DNA from: Pilatotrama ljubarskyi
Lineage: Eukaryota; Basidiomycota; Agaricomycetes; Polyporales; Polyporaceae
Assembly: GCA_022385805.1 (NCBI GenBank)
Contig: MU277764.1
Location: 1-63,446, forward strand
Direction of reading: 5' to 3'
Length of the DNA: 63,446 nucleotides
Numbering within the stretch: the stretch's first letter is position 1; every line of letters starts with the position of its first letter. The position numbers and the translations under genes were made by a program. This document shows, piece by piece, positions 1-9,666 of this stretch. The notes under the pieces were generated by a model that worked only from the letters and a program-made list of their open reading frames with translations, was not told the origin of the DNA and ran no database searches.

Positions 1-749
1 GAAAAACAGCGCTCGATCAAGCGGCCGCCCCTGCCAGGATGTTCAGATGCCCAGGACAGAACCAGGGGCGCCAGTGCCGCCCAGTACAGAGTCGTCTTGC
101 TGATGTAATGGGGAAAGTCCTTACTCTCAGGGACCTAACGTTGTGGTGGTCAACAAAATGATGACCCATGAAGGTGAAGGACGTACCAGACCCCGCTCAG
201 GAGCGCGATCGGGTTGAAGTAGTTTGTAGTGAGATAATAGTAACTGGGCATTCGTTCAGCACGCTACGCGCCACACGAATACTCAGTAAGCCCCTGTCGT
301 ACGTACCACATATGGATGCATAGTGCCGTATGGAGAGTCTCCAAGGAGCTGATAAGAGCGAGATATCAGTCGGCGGATGCGAGTCAACGCGGTCAGATGT
401 CCATACACAAGGACGGTAACCTGCGTACGCGGGCAATCACGATGAGTCCATAGAGCGTAATGCAAGCCTGAGAGAGCTTGCATACCAAAGCTTTCAAAAC
501 GGGTACGTCGGTAGGATACAAGCGAAAGTACCGATAAGCCTGATGAGCGGTCAGTCCGTACAGTCTGCGATGAAGATTCCAGCGTCAATGAGTGGAAGTC
601 ATGCCAAGACGATGTACTGACATGAGACCGAAGCAGGTGCCGAGCAAGACCGCCCCAAACGTGTTGTCCAATGCGGGGACTGGAGGCAAAGGATAGAGAA
701 CGGTCATGCCGTCAAGAGCTACGGAAGGTGCGCCAGAGGGGGTGCTCAT
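1..749 (-). CDS. DUF6534-type multi-pass membrane protein, copy A (partial)
   Basis: The N-terminal part of a fungal multi-pass membrane protein of the DUF6534 group; the function of the family is unknown. The ATG is at 749-747. The first exon ends in the family hallmark PALDNTFGAVLLGTCFGLM. Later exons read LYGLTAHQAYRYFRLYPTDV, then LETLHTALCIHM, then YYYLTTNYFNPIALLSGVW, and a 10-nt micro-exon at 125-134. The same exon order is seen in three other genes of this window (29822-32266, 33857-36268, 50100-52466), which is strong support. The last visible exon probably starts near base 30 and runs off the left edge, so the later membrane segments, the cytoplasmic tail and the stop codon are not here. 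Introns are short GT-AG. This copy is the most divergent of the four: its N-terminus is longer and differs from the others. Confidence 0.75.
125..134 (-). other. 10-nt micro-exon of DUF6534 copy A
   Basis: On the minus strand the decamer GTCCCTGAGA lies between an acceptor TTAG and a donor GTAAGG. Joined to the TG left by the preceding exon it reads W-S-L-R and restores phase 0. Equivalent decamers at the same place exist in copies B, C and D. Confidence 0.65.
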
Positions 750-2242
750 CACGTCGATGCAGACGCAATTACGAGGCTCGCGGCTGTTCTTATACTGCCG
801 TTGGGCACATGAAGAGCTGTGTACACTCCGCTCTCCGCCGTCCGACGAGAACTCTGTTCTCAAGAGTACTCAATAGAAGCCAGCTTGAGAGATGGAACAA
901 TCAATGAGCGCGCACACACTGAGCTGTGCCACGGGGAATTCGTGCTATTTGAAGGGCTATCGCAGCAGGGGAGCTTTCCCCCGGCACTACACTGCTGCAT
1001 CTGTGAATCAAAGCCCTGTCAGCATGACCTCGTGGCACGGTGGCGAACTTGCTCACAGGATCGAACGAAGCACTCATCTTCTTGAGCGGTGCTGATCAGT
1101 ATCTCAGAACGGGAGAGAGCTGTCATCGGTGGGAGATCGAGAAGATGCAAGGGGTGAAGCGTGCCATGTGATGGAGACCCTGACGCTGCACCGGTTCAAC
1201 AAGCAGGGAGTCCCGAGGTTGAGTCTGTGAGCTGATTCAAGTCGATCTGGTGAGTATCAAGAACGATACATATGACTCAGCGGTGATTCTGCACCATGTC
1301 CCTCGTCGATGCAAAACGTTGCAACCGCGAGGGCCACTATCCACGCCTTATGGCTGGGAGGACGAATTCGAGGCGTTGGAGTTGTGGATGAGCCCGTGTG
1401 AGAGTTGAAGGCAGGCATCCACGGTGCTTTGGGATGGGTACTTAGCTAGATGGAGAACGTCGGCCAAGACGCACGACGGGGCATTGAATTCTGAAGTCAA
1501 CGTAGTACACAGAGTATACAGATGGGAGATCAGGCGGGGCGCCAGACACCTGAGCGCGCAGCGTCGCGGTTTGGTAGTGCACCCAACGCAGCATGCGAGC
1601 GCATCGGTTCTGGTATTGCCGCAGCACACCCAAGCTCGGGCGACATGGCCGAGGGCTGCGCAGGGCGAGGAATACAAAACGAGGAAGCTGATGGCCGCAC
1701 ATACAGCGTTCCTCCACATTTCCCATGAAGAGCTTCGCCTGCGAGATCGATAGGAACTGTGTGCGTCCGTGGGGGCCGAGTTGGAGAGCTCGTCTCCGGG
1801 AGTCAGAACATGCCGGAGAGGAGACACAGACAGTCAAGGCTTCTGCATATATGGTTCTGTTCTGCCGTGAAGGTCGCCTCCCTGGGCGCTGTAGGATGAC
1901 CCATGATGCTCAGCAACGCGCAGCTGAAGATGAGGGAGTCGAAGACCGACACACATCTGCGGGCGCTCTGTGAGCACAGGTTTGCGAACATGCCCAGAAT
2001 AGGTAGTCAAGAAGGAACAGCCGAGCCGTTGACATCAGCGGCGACTAAGTCTCTCGTCTGACAGTTCACGATGAAGGGATCAAATGTTGCAGATGTACAG
2101 TCGCTGTAAAATTGACAAAATTCAGAAGATATACGGGGTACAGCATATACAGAGGATTCACAAGCGCAGCATCGGAGAAACGAGTAAGTACCAACAACGA
2201 GATGTCCATGTCAGGTGACGCAGCCACTACTGAGCAGCGAAT
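750..2242. other. Intergenic, no supported gene
   Basis: About 1.5 kb between the start of DUF6534 copy A and the stop of the DyP gene. Open frames here (for example around 1350-1840 on both strands) are Arg/Ser/Cys-rich, overlap each other and match nothing I recognise. It must hold the promoter of copy A and the terminator of the peroxidase gene. Confidence 0.5.
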
Positions 2243-4064
2243 CTAGGCAGACGCCGCAAAGACGCTACCCAGAGCAGGGATGGAGGGAGAGAAGAAGTAT
2301 TCTCCACCCTTCGGGACGACCCACTGCGTAGGCAAGGAGAGCGAGCTGTCCTCGTTGCCCGGGTCCGTCCCAATAAGCGTGCGCGAGGCAACGTCTGAGG
2401 CTTGACCGATGATCGGGTCAAATCCGGGGACAACAGCAGCAGTCGACGGAGGGACAGGCTGCTTAGGTGGGAAATTGACATTGTTCGCCCAACCTGAGAG
2501 TGAAGTCAGTGGGATTGTTTGACTATAGACCACTTCTGACGGCTCGACTCACTGTGCTGGATGAATTGGAAGCCGTTAACGATGTTGCTCTGGTAGGCGG
2601 CGAAGATGAGGCCACTGCGATCGTGAAAGTAAGTGCTCCGTACGAAGACGCTCACGGTGCCCGAGGACATACCGGCCATGCTGAGTCTTGCCTGCGGCAG
2701 CTTCGGCAGGGGAGACTTCAGGTCCGAACTGAACGCCACGTCGGATGATGCGGCGGCTCTCCGTGGATGCGTTGATAGGCGGGTCCTCAAGGTCTGCACG
2801 AGGGTTCGTCTTGCGGGTGTGCGCTGCGAAGGGGCACCGATCGGACGTCGTTGGGTCGTCGGGGAACGCATATCTGAAGTTGTTGTTGCGGAGCGGGTCT
2901 GCACCCAACGCGGGGTCATCCTTCAGAGGCGTGATGTCTACGGGGGCACCTGTACCGCGCGTTGAGAACAAGGTTGACGCTGAACGGTTCAACATCAAAC
3001 TTACCGCTCTTCCACCGTCCCACGGGGCGCGCGCCGAGCAGTTCGCTGCCCTCTGCGGGAGAGAGACCGGTCGAGGTGATAGGGTTGCTCTCGAGGAAGG
3101 AGAAGTTGAAGTCAGGGACCAACTGGAACAGGTAGCGGAGGGCCAGGAAACTCCCATCCAGCGCCCAGGAAGGACGAGTGGTGACAGAATCACCTTCGCG
3201 ACCACAGAGCATGAATCATGATGCCTTGTCGGACAGTCTCCTGTCCAGGGTTCGGGTTCGTATCGATACCTTGAACGGCCGGCTGTGAGATACCATCCAG
3301 CCAGCCGAAGCTGTATCGCCTGTCAGATCCTCCAAGCTCTGCTGGATAGAGATCAACTTACTGCTCATGTCCCTTCTCCGCTCCCGGGCGGACCGTCCCC
3401 TTCAGCGTGATCACCTCGTGTAGAGCGGCATTGTGCGCGCCGAAGTTGAAGATGGCTTCGATCGCCAGACGAGTGGCCGTGATGGTGACGTCGGAATCGC
3501 CAGAAATGAGGATTACACCGTGGATAGTACTCTTGAACGCAGGGATCCAGTCCGGTACGAACTTGCCGTTCACATTGGTGCCCTGATCACCAAGGGTGGG
3601 GGCATCGTTGAACTGTCCGTTCTTGAAGGCGGTATCTCCGATATCGTCAGTGATGCCCAGCTGTCGGACATGTGGTGTCAGTGGCCGGACAGATCTCTAA
3701 GGCTCAGCAACACTGGCCTTCAGCAAGCCAGCATGAGAAAACGCGATGTTCACGCCTGAGAGCTTCAAGAGCTCCGGGGTCTTGCCCTGCTCTTCCGCAG
3801 CCTTCTTGTTAGCGGCAATCTTGGCCCAGTCCTGCATGACCTGAGTGGTCGTAGTGATGAGGGGAATGAGCTTGGCGAGGTTCTGCCTGAACGCCGTGAC
3901 ATTCTCGTCGATCCGGAAGATGATGTATTGCTGGCTCTTCTTCGGGAGCCCAACCCTTGGAGGAATGTCAGACTTGATGATGCTCGGTTGAACGTCTTAT
4001 GAACTTACAGGATGTCGCCCTGGACATTGGCGGGATCGAAAGCTGGGGTAGTGCCGGAAGACAT
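2243..4064 (-). CDS. Dye-decolorizing (DyP-type) heme peroxidase
   Basis: Heme peroxidase that oxidises dyes and aromatic, lignin-like compounds with hydrogen peroxide. The ATG at 4064-4062 opens with MSSGTTPAFDPANVQGDI, the typical N-terminus of fungal DyPs; intron 1 is 4008-3956. Later exons contain the family signature GxxDG in FGWLDGISQP, whose Asp is the acid-base catalyst. Next come the proximal heme-ligand His in AAHTRKTNPR, the distal-Arg segment RRIIRRGVQFGPEV, the core motif AAYQSNIVNGFQF, and the C-terminus ending in GSVFAASA at the stop 2245-2243. The product is roughly 500 residues, full length for the family, with about six short introns. No convincing signal peptide is seen after the first Met, so secretion is uncertain (some fungal DyPs have a short propeptide). 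All expected catalytic residues are present. Confidence 0.9.
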
Positions 4065-5496
4065 GTTGATGCTGGTAGACGACTAAGCTGCCCCCCAAGT
4101 CAGTGAGCCGACGAGCTAGTAGGCTGGGTAGTACGGACACGCACTATGAAATGAGTGAGGGAAAGTGAGGTGCGTCCTTGCGACCCCAGCAGGCTCCATT
4201 ATATGTATGCGTTCGTTCAGCGCGCCAAGCTGACTACCGGTGGCCATACTGTTTACCACTGTCGCGCCTTGCCTTTCGCCGTCAGAATGCAAAGACACGT
4301 TCCAACGCTCAGCGTAGTTCACCAAGCGTCGTTTCTCCGCAAGACGCAAGGTCCGGATGGTCAGCGGGCACCGTTGAGAGTCATTCTTTGGGGTAGTCTC
4401 CATCGCGTACCCGTGAGGCCGAGATGTTTATTGCCTCCCATGCCGCCGCAGCGGGGGACTTCGCTAGCGAATATCTTGACGTATTCCGATGCGCCATCGG
4501 ATGATGGATTTACGAGATGGACGGGCAAAGCACATAGTGGATGCCCGACTATTCTCTGGCGCAGCGTCCTCCTGGCGAACGCGCAGTGTCGCCGCCCGAG
4601 AGCCACGATCCTATTGACGAACAGGGCATATAGCATCGCCGTAGGAATGTTAGTCGCTCCCGGTGGCAGTCCTATTGTGAGAACTCGTCAGTTTGCCACC
4701 GAGATACCCACGTAAAGACGGACTCAGCCGTTCTCCGCGTTATCGCAACGCCTTGGATAGAAGGGTCCTCCAAACTCTGAGCGTCATCCCGGAAGGAGGG
4801 CAATGAGTCGAAGGCCACTGAGTACAGTGTCGATGTTCGGTACGCTGCTTTAGACCTCTTCGCCATATATCGATACTCACCAAGCTTAGCTCAACCCATC
4901 GTTTCGGGCGCGCCGTCTCTGAACACCGCCCACCACCGGCGCTGGCTGCATGCAAACGCATAATAGGCTCCGCAACATCCGGCCCTCCTCGACATTCTGG
5001 GCTGATGGCCTAACCGAGCGTCCAAAGGGCGGATAAATGGCACACTTAGCGTTCACAAATGCGACGGCGACGGCCAATCCTTGCCATTCCTGGCGTCCGC
5101 GGGCCTGCAGGTGTTCGTATATAGGCGCCTACTCCCCAGCTCTCGGTTCTCGAGATTTGAGGCGCAGGCACGAATGCCTTCGCCTCCACAACTACGTCCA
5201 GTCGTTTTAGGGGGGTTCTGCCACATTGAACCTAACGCGCTGGACACCGGTCCAGTGGCACGGCTGCGCAGTCATTCTGCGCTAGAGCGGAGGGACATGT
5301 CGCGGCGAGCGTGGCAATTTCCCTGCGAGAGGTCCCAAAGCATTGCATAACAAGGAAACTGACAGCGCTCATACCTGATACCGTACTCGTACACGTCTCT
5401 ACAGTCTAAGAGCCCCGCCCAACCCATGCGAGTCTTGGCTGCCGCTCTGTACCGGATCTTCTCCCGCGACCGGTAACACGTACAGGCGCTCGGACG
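4065..5496. other. Intergenic, no supported gene
   Basis: About 1.4 kb between the DyP start and the OPT stop. The longest frame (4155-4715, plus) has mixed composition, overlaps open frames on the other strand and shows no domain, so I treat it as chance. The region must contain the DyP promoter and the OPT terminator. Confidence 0.5.
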
Positions 5497-8215
5497 TCAA
5501 GACGCCGGGCATCCTCCACACATCCCGTGCCCGCATCCCCAACAGCTCGCGACCCCGACGCCAAGAGTACGGAGCACGAGCGAAATGACGCTCACCACGC
5601 CTTCTCCTAGCACGAATCCGCTCGCAATGATGATCAACCTGATCCCTCCGTTGTCCCTCCCGACACGGGTGTAATAGACGTGCTCGACGATGCCCCCAAT
5701 CAGCCGAGCGAGCGAGAACGAGGGCGTGTTGAGGAAGCCGATGGCGAATGCTACCCCGGACGGGATCCACTTCGCGTAAGGCGATCCACTGCGTACGGAG
5801 TACGTCTTGATCGCCGCGATCACCGAGAACAGGGCCGCGAACATCACCATAAACTCGCCGCTCTTCTCGGGCAGCTCGCCATCGCCTGTGCAGATCAGGA
5901 CGTAAGCACGCATGCTGTAGCGCACAGAGGAGACACGTACGGAGCAGTCGCGCGAGACCTAGCCACACATACGCAGTGGGTGCGGGGAACGAGGGTCCAG
6001 GGATTTCGTACGCGCGCTGATACAGGGTACACGCAGTCGTAGTCACGACGATCGACAGACACGACCCTATCAGCTGGCCGAAGAACTGCGCGCGAGGAGA
6101 GGCGCGGATGAGGTGGCCCGTCTTCAGGTCCTGCATAAGATCTCCCGCCCTACGGCATCCGGTCACTATGGGACTTCCAGCCAGTTGGAAGTGAAGGGAG
6201 ATACGTACTGCTGCGCGCCGGCTTCAGCTACTCCGCCAGCAATGATATTGGCGACGATATTGCCCGGCTGGATCCACGCGAAGAAGAGCTGGCTAATTTT
6301 GCCAAGGCCGCTCACGGGGTTCAGATCCGTCTCGCCCAGTGCTCGTACACTGCGGGCACAAGCATTCGGGTTCCGTCAGGTCTGCACAGACCTCCGAGTC
6401 GGAGGCGGACTCACCCCAGGACGCTGAGCAAGCCTCCCATGATGAAGCCAATGAGAGTCGCCCAGGGCTTGATCCCGTCGTGTCCGAAGACCAGCCATAC
6501 CAGCAACGTGCCAAGGATGATGCTGCCGGTCAGTCCCCATACGACCCACTGCATGGGTACGAGTCGATCCTCCGTCTCAACTTCCTTGTTCTCCTTAACC
6601 GCCGTGTCGTCGTCGCCGAGTCCAAGCGCGCCTTTCCAGAGCTTTGTATAGACGATCTCGTAGATGACCGGGAGCAGCGAGACCACACTGTCCGAGCACA
6701 TGATCGCCAGCGACACCCAGAGGATCCAGCCACGCGAGCCTGCAGTCATGTCGCCCACTGGGCCCGGAGCCCAGCCTGAATACTTGGCGAGTGGGGAAAG
6801 CACACCCCACCCAACGAGCATACCCTAGCGCTCCCGGTGAGAAGGACAGGCTTGCTAGCGGACCGATCACACTCACCAGATTCATGCTGAGGGTTGTAGG
6901 GAAACCCATAATGATGCCTTGTCCGATGTATGACAGACTCGGTGTGAAAGTCCAGAGCCACTCCGAAGCAAGATACGTCCCGAACAAGGGAATAGAAAAT
7001 ACCACAGGGAAGAAGTACGCTGCGAGCTGGGACTTCGTTTGAGACCGGGTAGAACTTGACGATACTGAAGTTCGACCGACCGTCATGATACCTGAAGCAG
7101 CGAAGCTCCAGGTGAGGGCACTCCACCCTTCCTCCTCTGCTACCTCAGTTTCTGGCGCACGCAGAATGTCCGTCTCCTGCGCTTCAGCTGCGTAGGCTAT
7201 CGTCTCGTCATCTTCGCTGCTCGCGAGAGCATTATACCCGCGACGATGCCGTACGTTGGCCTCCGGGGTAGGAAGCTGGTGCAGTACAGAGATGAGCTGG
7301 CCCGTAGCCGTTCCCGAAGGAAAGGCGAGCTGCTCTTCGATGATGACTTGCTTGCGAAGAGGCGGGGAGAGGAAAACACTGCGCACATAGATGAGCTGTG
7401 CGCACGGGATACCTGATGCAGAGGGGCTTACCCGAAGAATGCAACAGCGCAAGACCATCCTACTGCTGCTATCCAGGAGAGATGCACTGGCGGGACGCCA
7501 TCTCGGCTCTCCTCCAGAAGACCCAGGGCGGGCAATATACCAACAAAGCCGGCAGCAAGCGGCATCTGTCCTCATCATTAAGCACAGGGGCTTTCTCAAC
7601 GATAGCTTCCAACCCGTACCGTCCCTGTGGCGACCGCTGTCGTTTGCAATACTACGTTCTCTTGTGCGCTCATAGGCTTAGGCAGGAACCGCGATAGCAG
7701 GTAACCAATGAGAGCAGACTGCAGGGACATCCTGTTGCATTGTGAGTATCCATACTGGGATCACAGAGAGTAAAACTCACATGCTGATCCATCCGGTCTG
7801 CAAGCCAAAGTAAAGGTTCGTGAAGCATAATAGGCATCCTATGAGCAACCCTAACAGTACAGCCCTCAACTACACAGAAACGCGTCCGGAATCCATGAAT
7901 CTCTGGTACGCACGAGTGTTCACGACGAGCACTTACTGTGAAATCTGTTTGCCCGCCCTCCAAAGTACCGTCTGCGGCGCGGCGGGTATGCCTACGAAGA
8001 CGCCTGATCGAGGCGTAAGTAGGTGCTTTCTCCTGGAAGATTCTCGCTACAAACAGACCTCATACAAGCTGCAAGTGGGAACATGTTGTTGTGAGATGTA
8101 TCATGAGGGCACAGAGGGATAGATACGAGGCCTCTGTGGAAGGAGGGAGTCACTCCGCGGTGGAGGCCTGTGGCTGAAGGTGCGCGGGAGCGGTAGCGCC
8201 GGCTAAGTAAGGCAT
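5497..8215 (-). CDS. OPT-family oligopeptide transporter (YSL-like)
   Basis: Proton-coupled transporter of the OPT superfamily, importing small peptides or metal chelates across the plasma or vacuolar membrane. Exons read in order: TDFTLRAVLLGLLIGCLL and NLYFGLQTGWISM (first membrane helices); SAQENVVLQTTAVATGT; EEQLAFPSGTATGQL, a conserved OPT/YSL segment; an acidic cytosolic loop with the EDDE and EEEG stretches; GFPTTLSMNLVSVIGPLAS; a second loop with GLGDDDTAVKENKEVETED; the WVVWGLTGSIILGTLLVWL helix; GDLMQDLKTGHLIRASPRAQ; and the last helices ending in GHGMCGGCPAS with the stop at 5499-5497. The product is roughly 700-740 residues with about ten short introns. The start is the weakest part: an ATG at 8215 (MPYLAGATAPAHLQPQ) needs a weak GTGACT donor to join the next exon, and an upstream or shorter start is possible. 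The substrate cannot be told from sequence. Confidence 0.85.
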
Positions 8216-8537
8216 TGAAACAAGCGCCCGAAGACGCGCTACATCATGGGCGCTTCCACGACGCGTACAGCATCGTCATGTCGCTCTCTATATTTTCGTG
8301 AACTCAGCACGGTCCCTGGATGCACGAACGTGTTTCTAATCTAAGTTGGAAACAGGATCTGCAGCATAGCTGGCAATAAATACAGGAGGGTCTGTGCTAC
8401 AACGGGGGATCATGGAGAAAACTGTTCGTGAGGGGTCGTCAAAAATAGTCTGTATGTACAGCATCCACTAGGTGGCATAGCCGAAATCCATGCGGTCCGT
8501 GAGTATTGAACCATCGCTCTGACAGCGACGGGACGTA
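8216..8537. other. Short intergenic gap
   Basis: About 320 bp between the inferred start of the OPT gene and the stop of the small wall protein gene. Nothing coding is seen; it should include the OPT promoter. Confidence 0.5.
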
Positions 8538-9235
8538 TCAAGCAAATGCAAGCCACGCTCCACCCATCATGCCAGCGCACAGACTTGTCGCGATGGCAGC
8601 CCATCTGGGCTCGAGAGACCACCGTGCAGAGGCGCCGCTGATCGCAGGAGCAACTGTGTTTGTGCCGACCATACTGCGCCATGAGCTATAGTCCAGGATA
8701 GTTCCGGGGGGTGCGCTCAGCCAAGTGCTCGTGGTCGTGAAAGTAGGCGTGAAGGTGTCGACGACCTGAATGGTATCACCTACGAGCACGATACGAGAGT
8801 TAAACGTTGTGCGGCAGACGAGGGAACGGGGCCGCTTGCGTACCTCCAGCGTCCGTGGTGGTATATGTGTAGATGGTTGGTTCTGCGTTCGCAGTAGTGG
8901 CTGGGGGTGCGCCGACGGGGCCTTGCTGTCCGGCTGGTACAGCAGGCGTCGTGGTGGTGAGAGTTTGTCTGCGGAGACAGATGAGCTGCGCCAGAGGGCA
9001 GTGGGCGTGACAATGGTACGCACAGGGTCTGAGTGACCGGAATGGCTTGTAGAGGGTCCACGGTGATGAACTCAACGACTGTTTGGCCCAGTCTGGGTAG
9101 GCAAGTCGCGTCAGATGTACACGCAGCACAGTGTAAGCCGCTGGGAACTCACTCGTCTGTGGTCGTGATCGTCTGAGCACGCACGGAGCCAGCGCAGAGC
9201 GTCAGCAGAGCGGCGACGAACGCGAAGGGTCTCAT
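8538..9235 (-). CDS. Small GPI-anchored, Thr-rich secreted protein
   Basis: Predicted cell-surface protein of 172 residues in four exons; introns 9152-9093, 9023-8969 and 8843-8780 give an uninterrupted frame. The start MRPFAFVAALLTLCAGSVRA is a clear signal peptide, cleaved near RAQ. The mature part has VVEFITVDPLQ, a Thr-rich stretch with Pro and Ala (TLTTTTPAVPAGQQG), then DTFTPTFTTTSTWLSAPPG and ILDYSSWRSMVGTN. The tail has the GPI-signal pattern: small residues ISGASAR, a short spacer, then a hydrophobic end (CAGMMGGAWLAFA). It resembles the many short wall-linked proteins of mushrooms that have no known biochemical role. It is transcribed divergently from OLA1, with 431 bp between the two start codons, so the promoters may be shared. 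The GPI site is inferred, not proven. Confidence 0.8.
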
Positions 9236-9666
9236 CGTGGCGGTCGTGGGCTCTGTCCGAGCTCGTGGTGGCGGTTGGAGGACAAGGGACGCTGTCGTCG
9301 GCCGTCGCACGCGCAGAGTGGAGCTCAGCTGCAGGAACGTTCACGAAATGCAGCGCAGCGCTGAGAATGAACGCATGCCGAGCAATGCCGGGAGTAAATA
9401 ATAGGCGAGATCTGCCAGATTCAGGCTCCGCCCAATCTCAGAAATATGCCTGCGCTGGTTTTTGTGGATTTGCGCACGGGTCGTCCGCCGAAAATTCGAT
9501 GCAGCTTGATCGATGTCTGCAGCTTTTGGCTCTGCGCTCTGCGCTTCCTCATCTCTCTCCACGACCACCACCTCCCTTCCGAGCGCATCACGCGCAATAC
9601 CCCCGCCTAGACCTCCGTAGAGGTTTCCACGTCTCCAGCGTAGTTTCTGCGAAAAAGAGGAACGCA
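9236..9666. promoter_or_regulatory. Divergent promoter region, wall protein / OLA1
   Basis: 431 bp between the divergent start codons of the GPI protein (minus) and OLA1 (plus). Both 5' UTRs and core promoters must lie here. I see no clear TATA box. Confidence 0.5.

Noticed and set aside
4155..4715. 186-codon plus-strand frame upstream of the DyP gene
   Set aside because: Overlapped by other frames on both strands, no recognised motif, and composition is not like the neighbouring exons.
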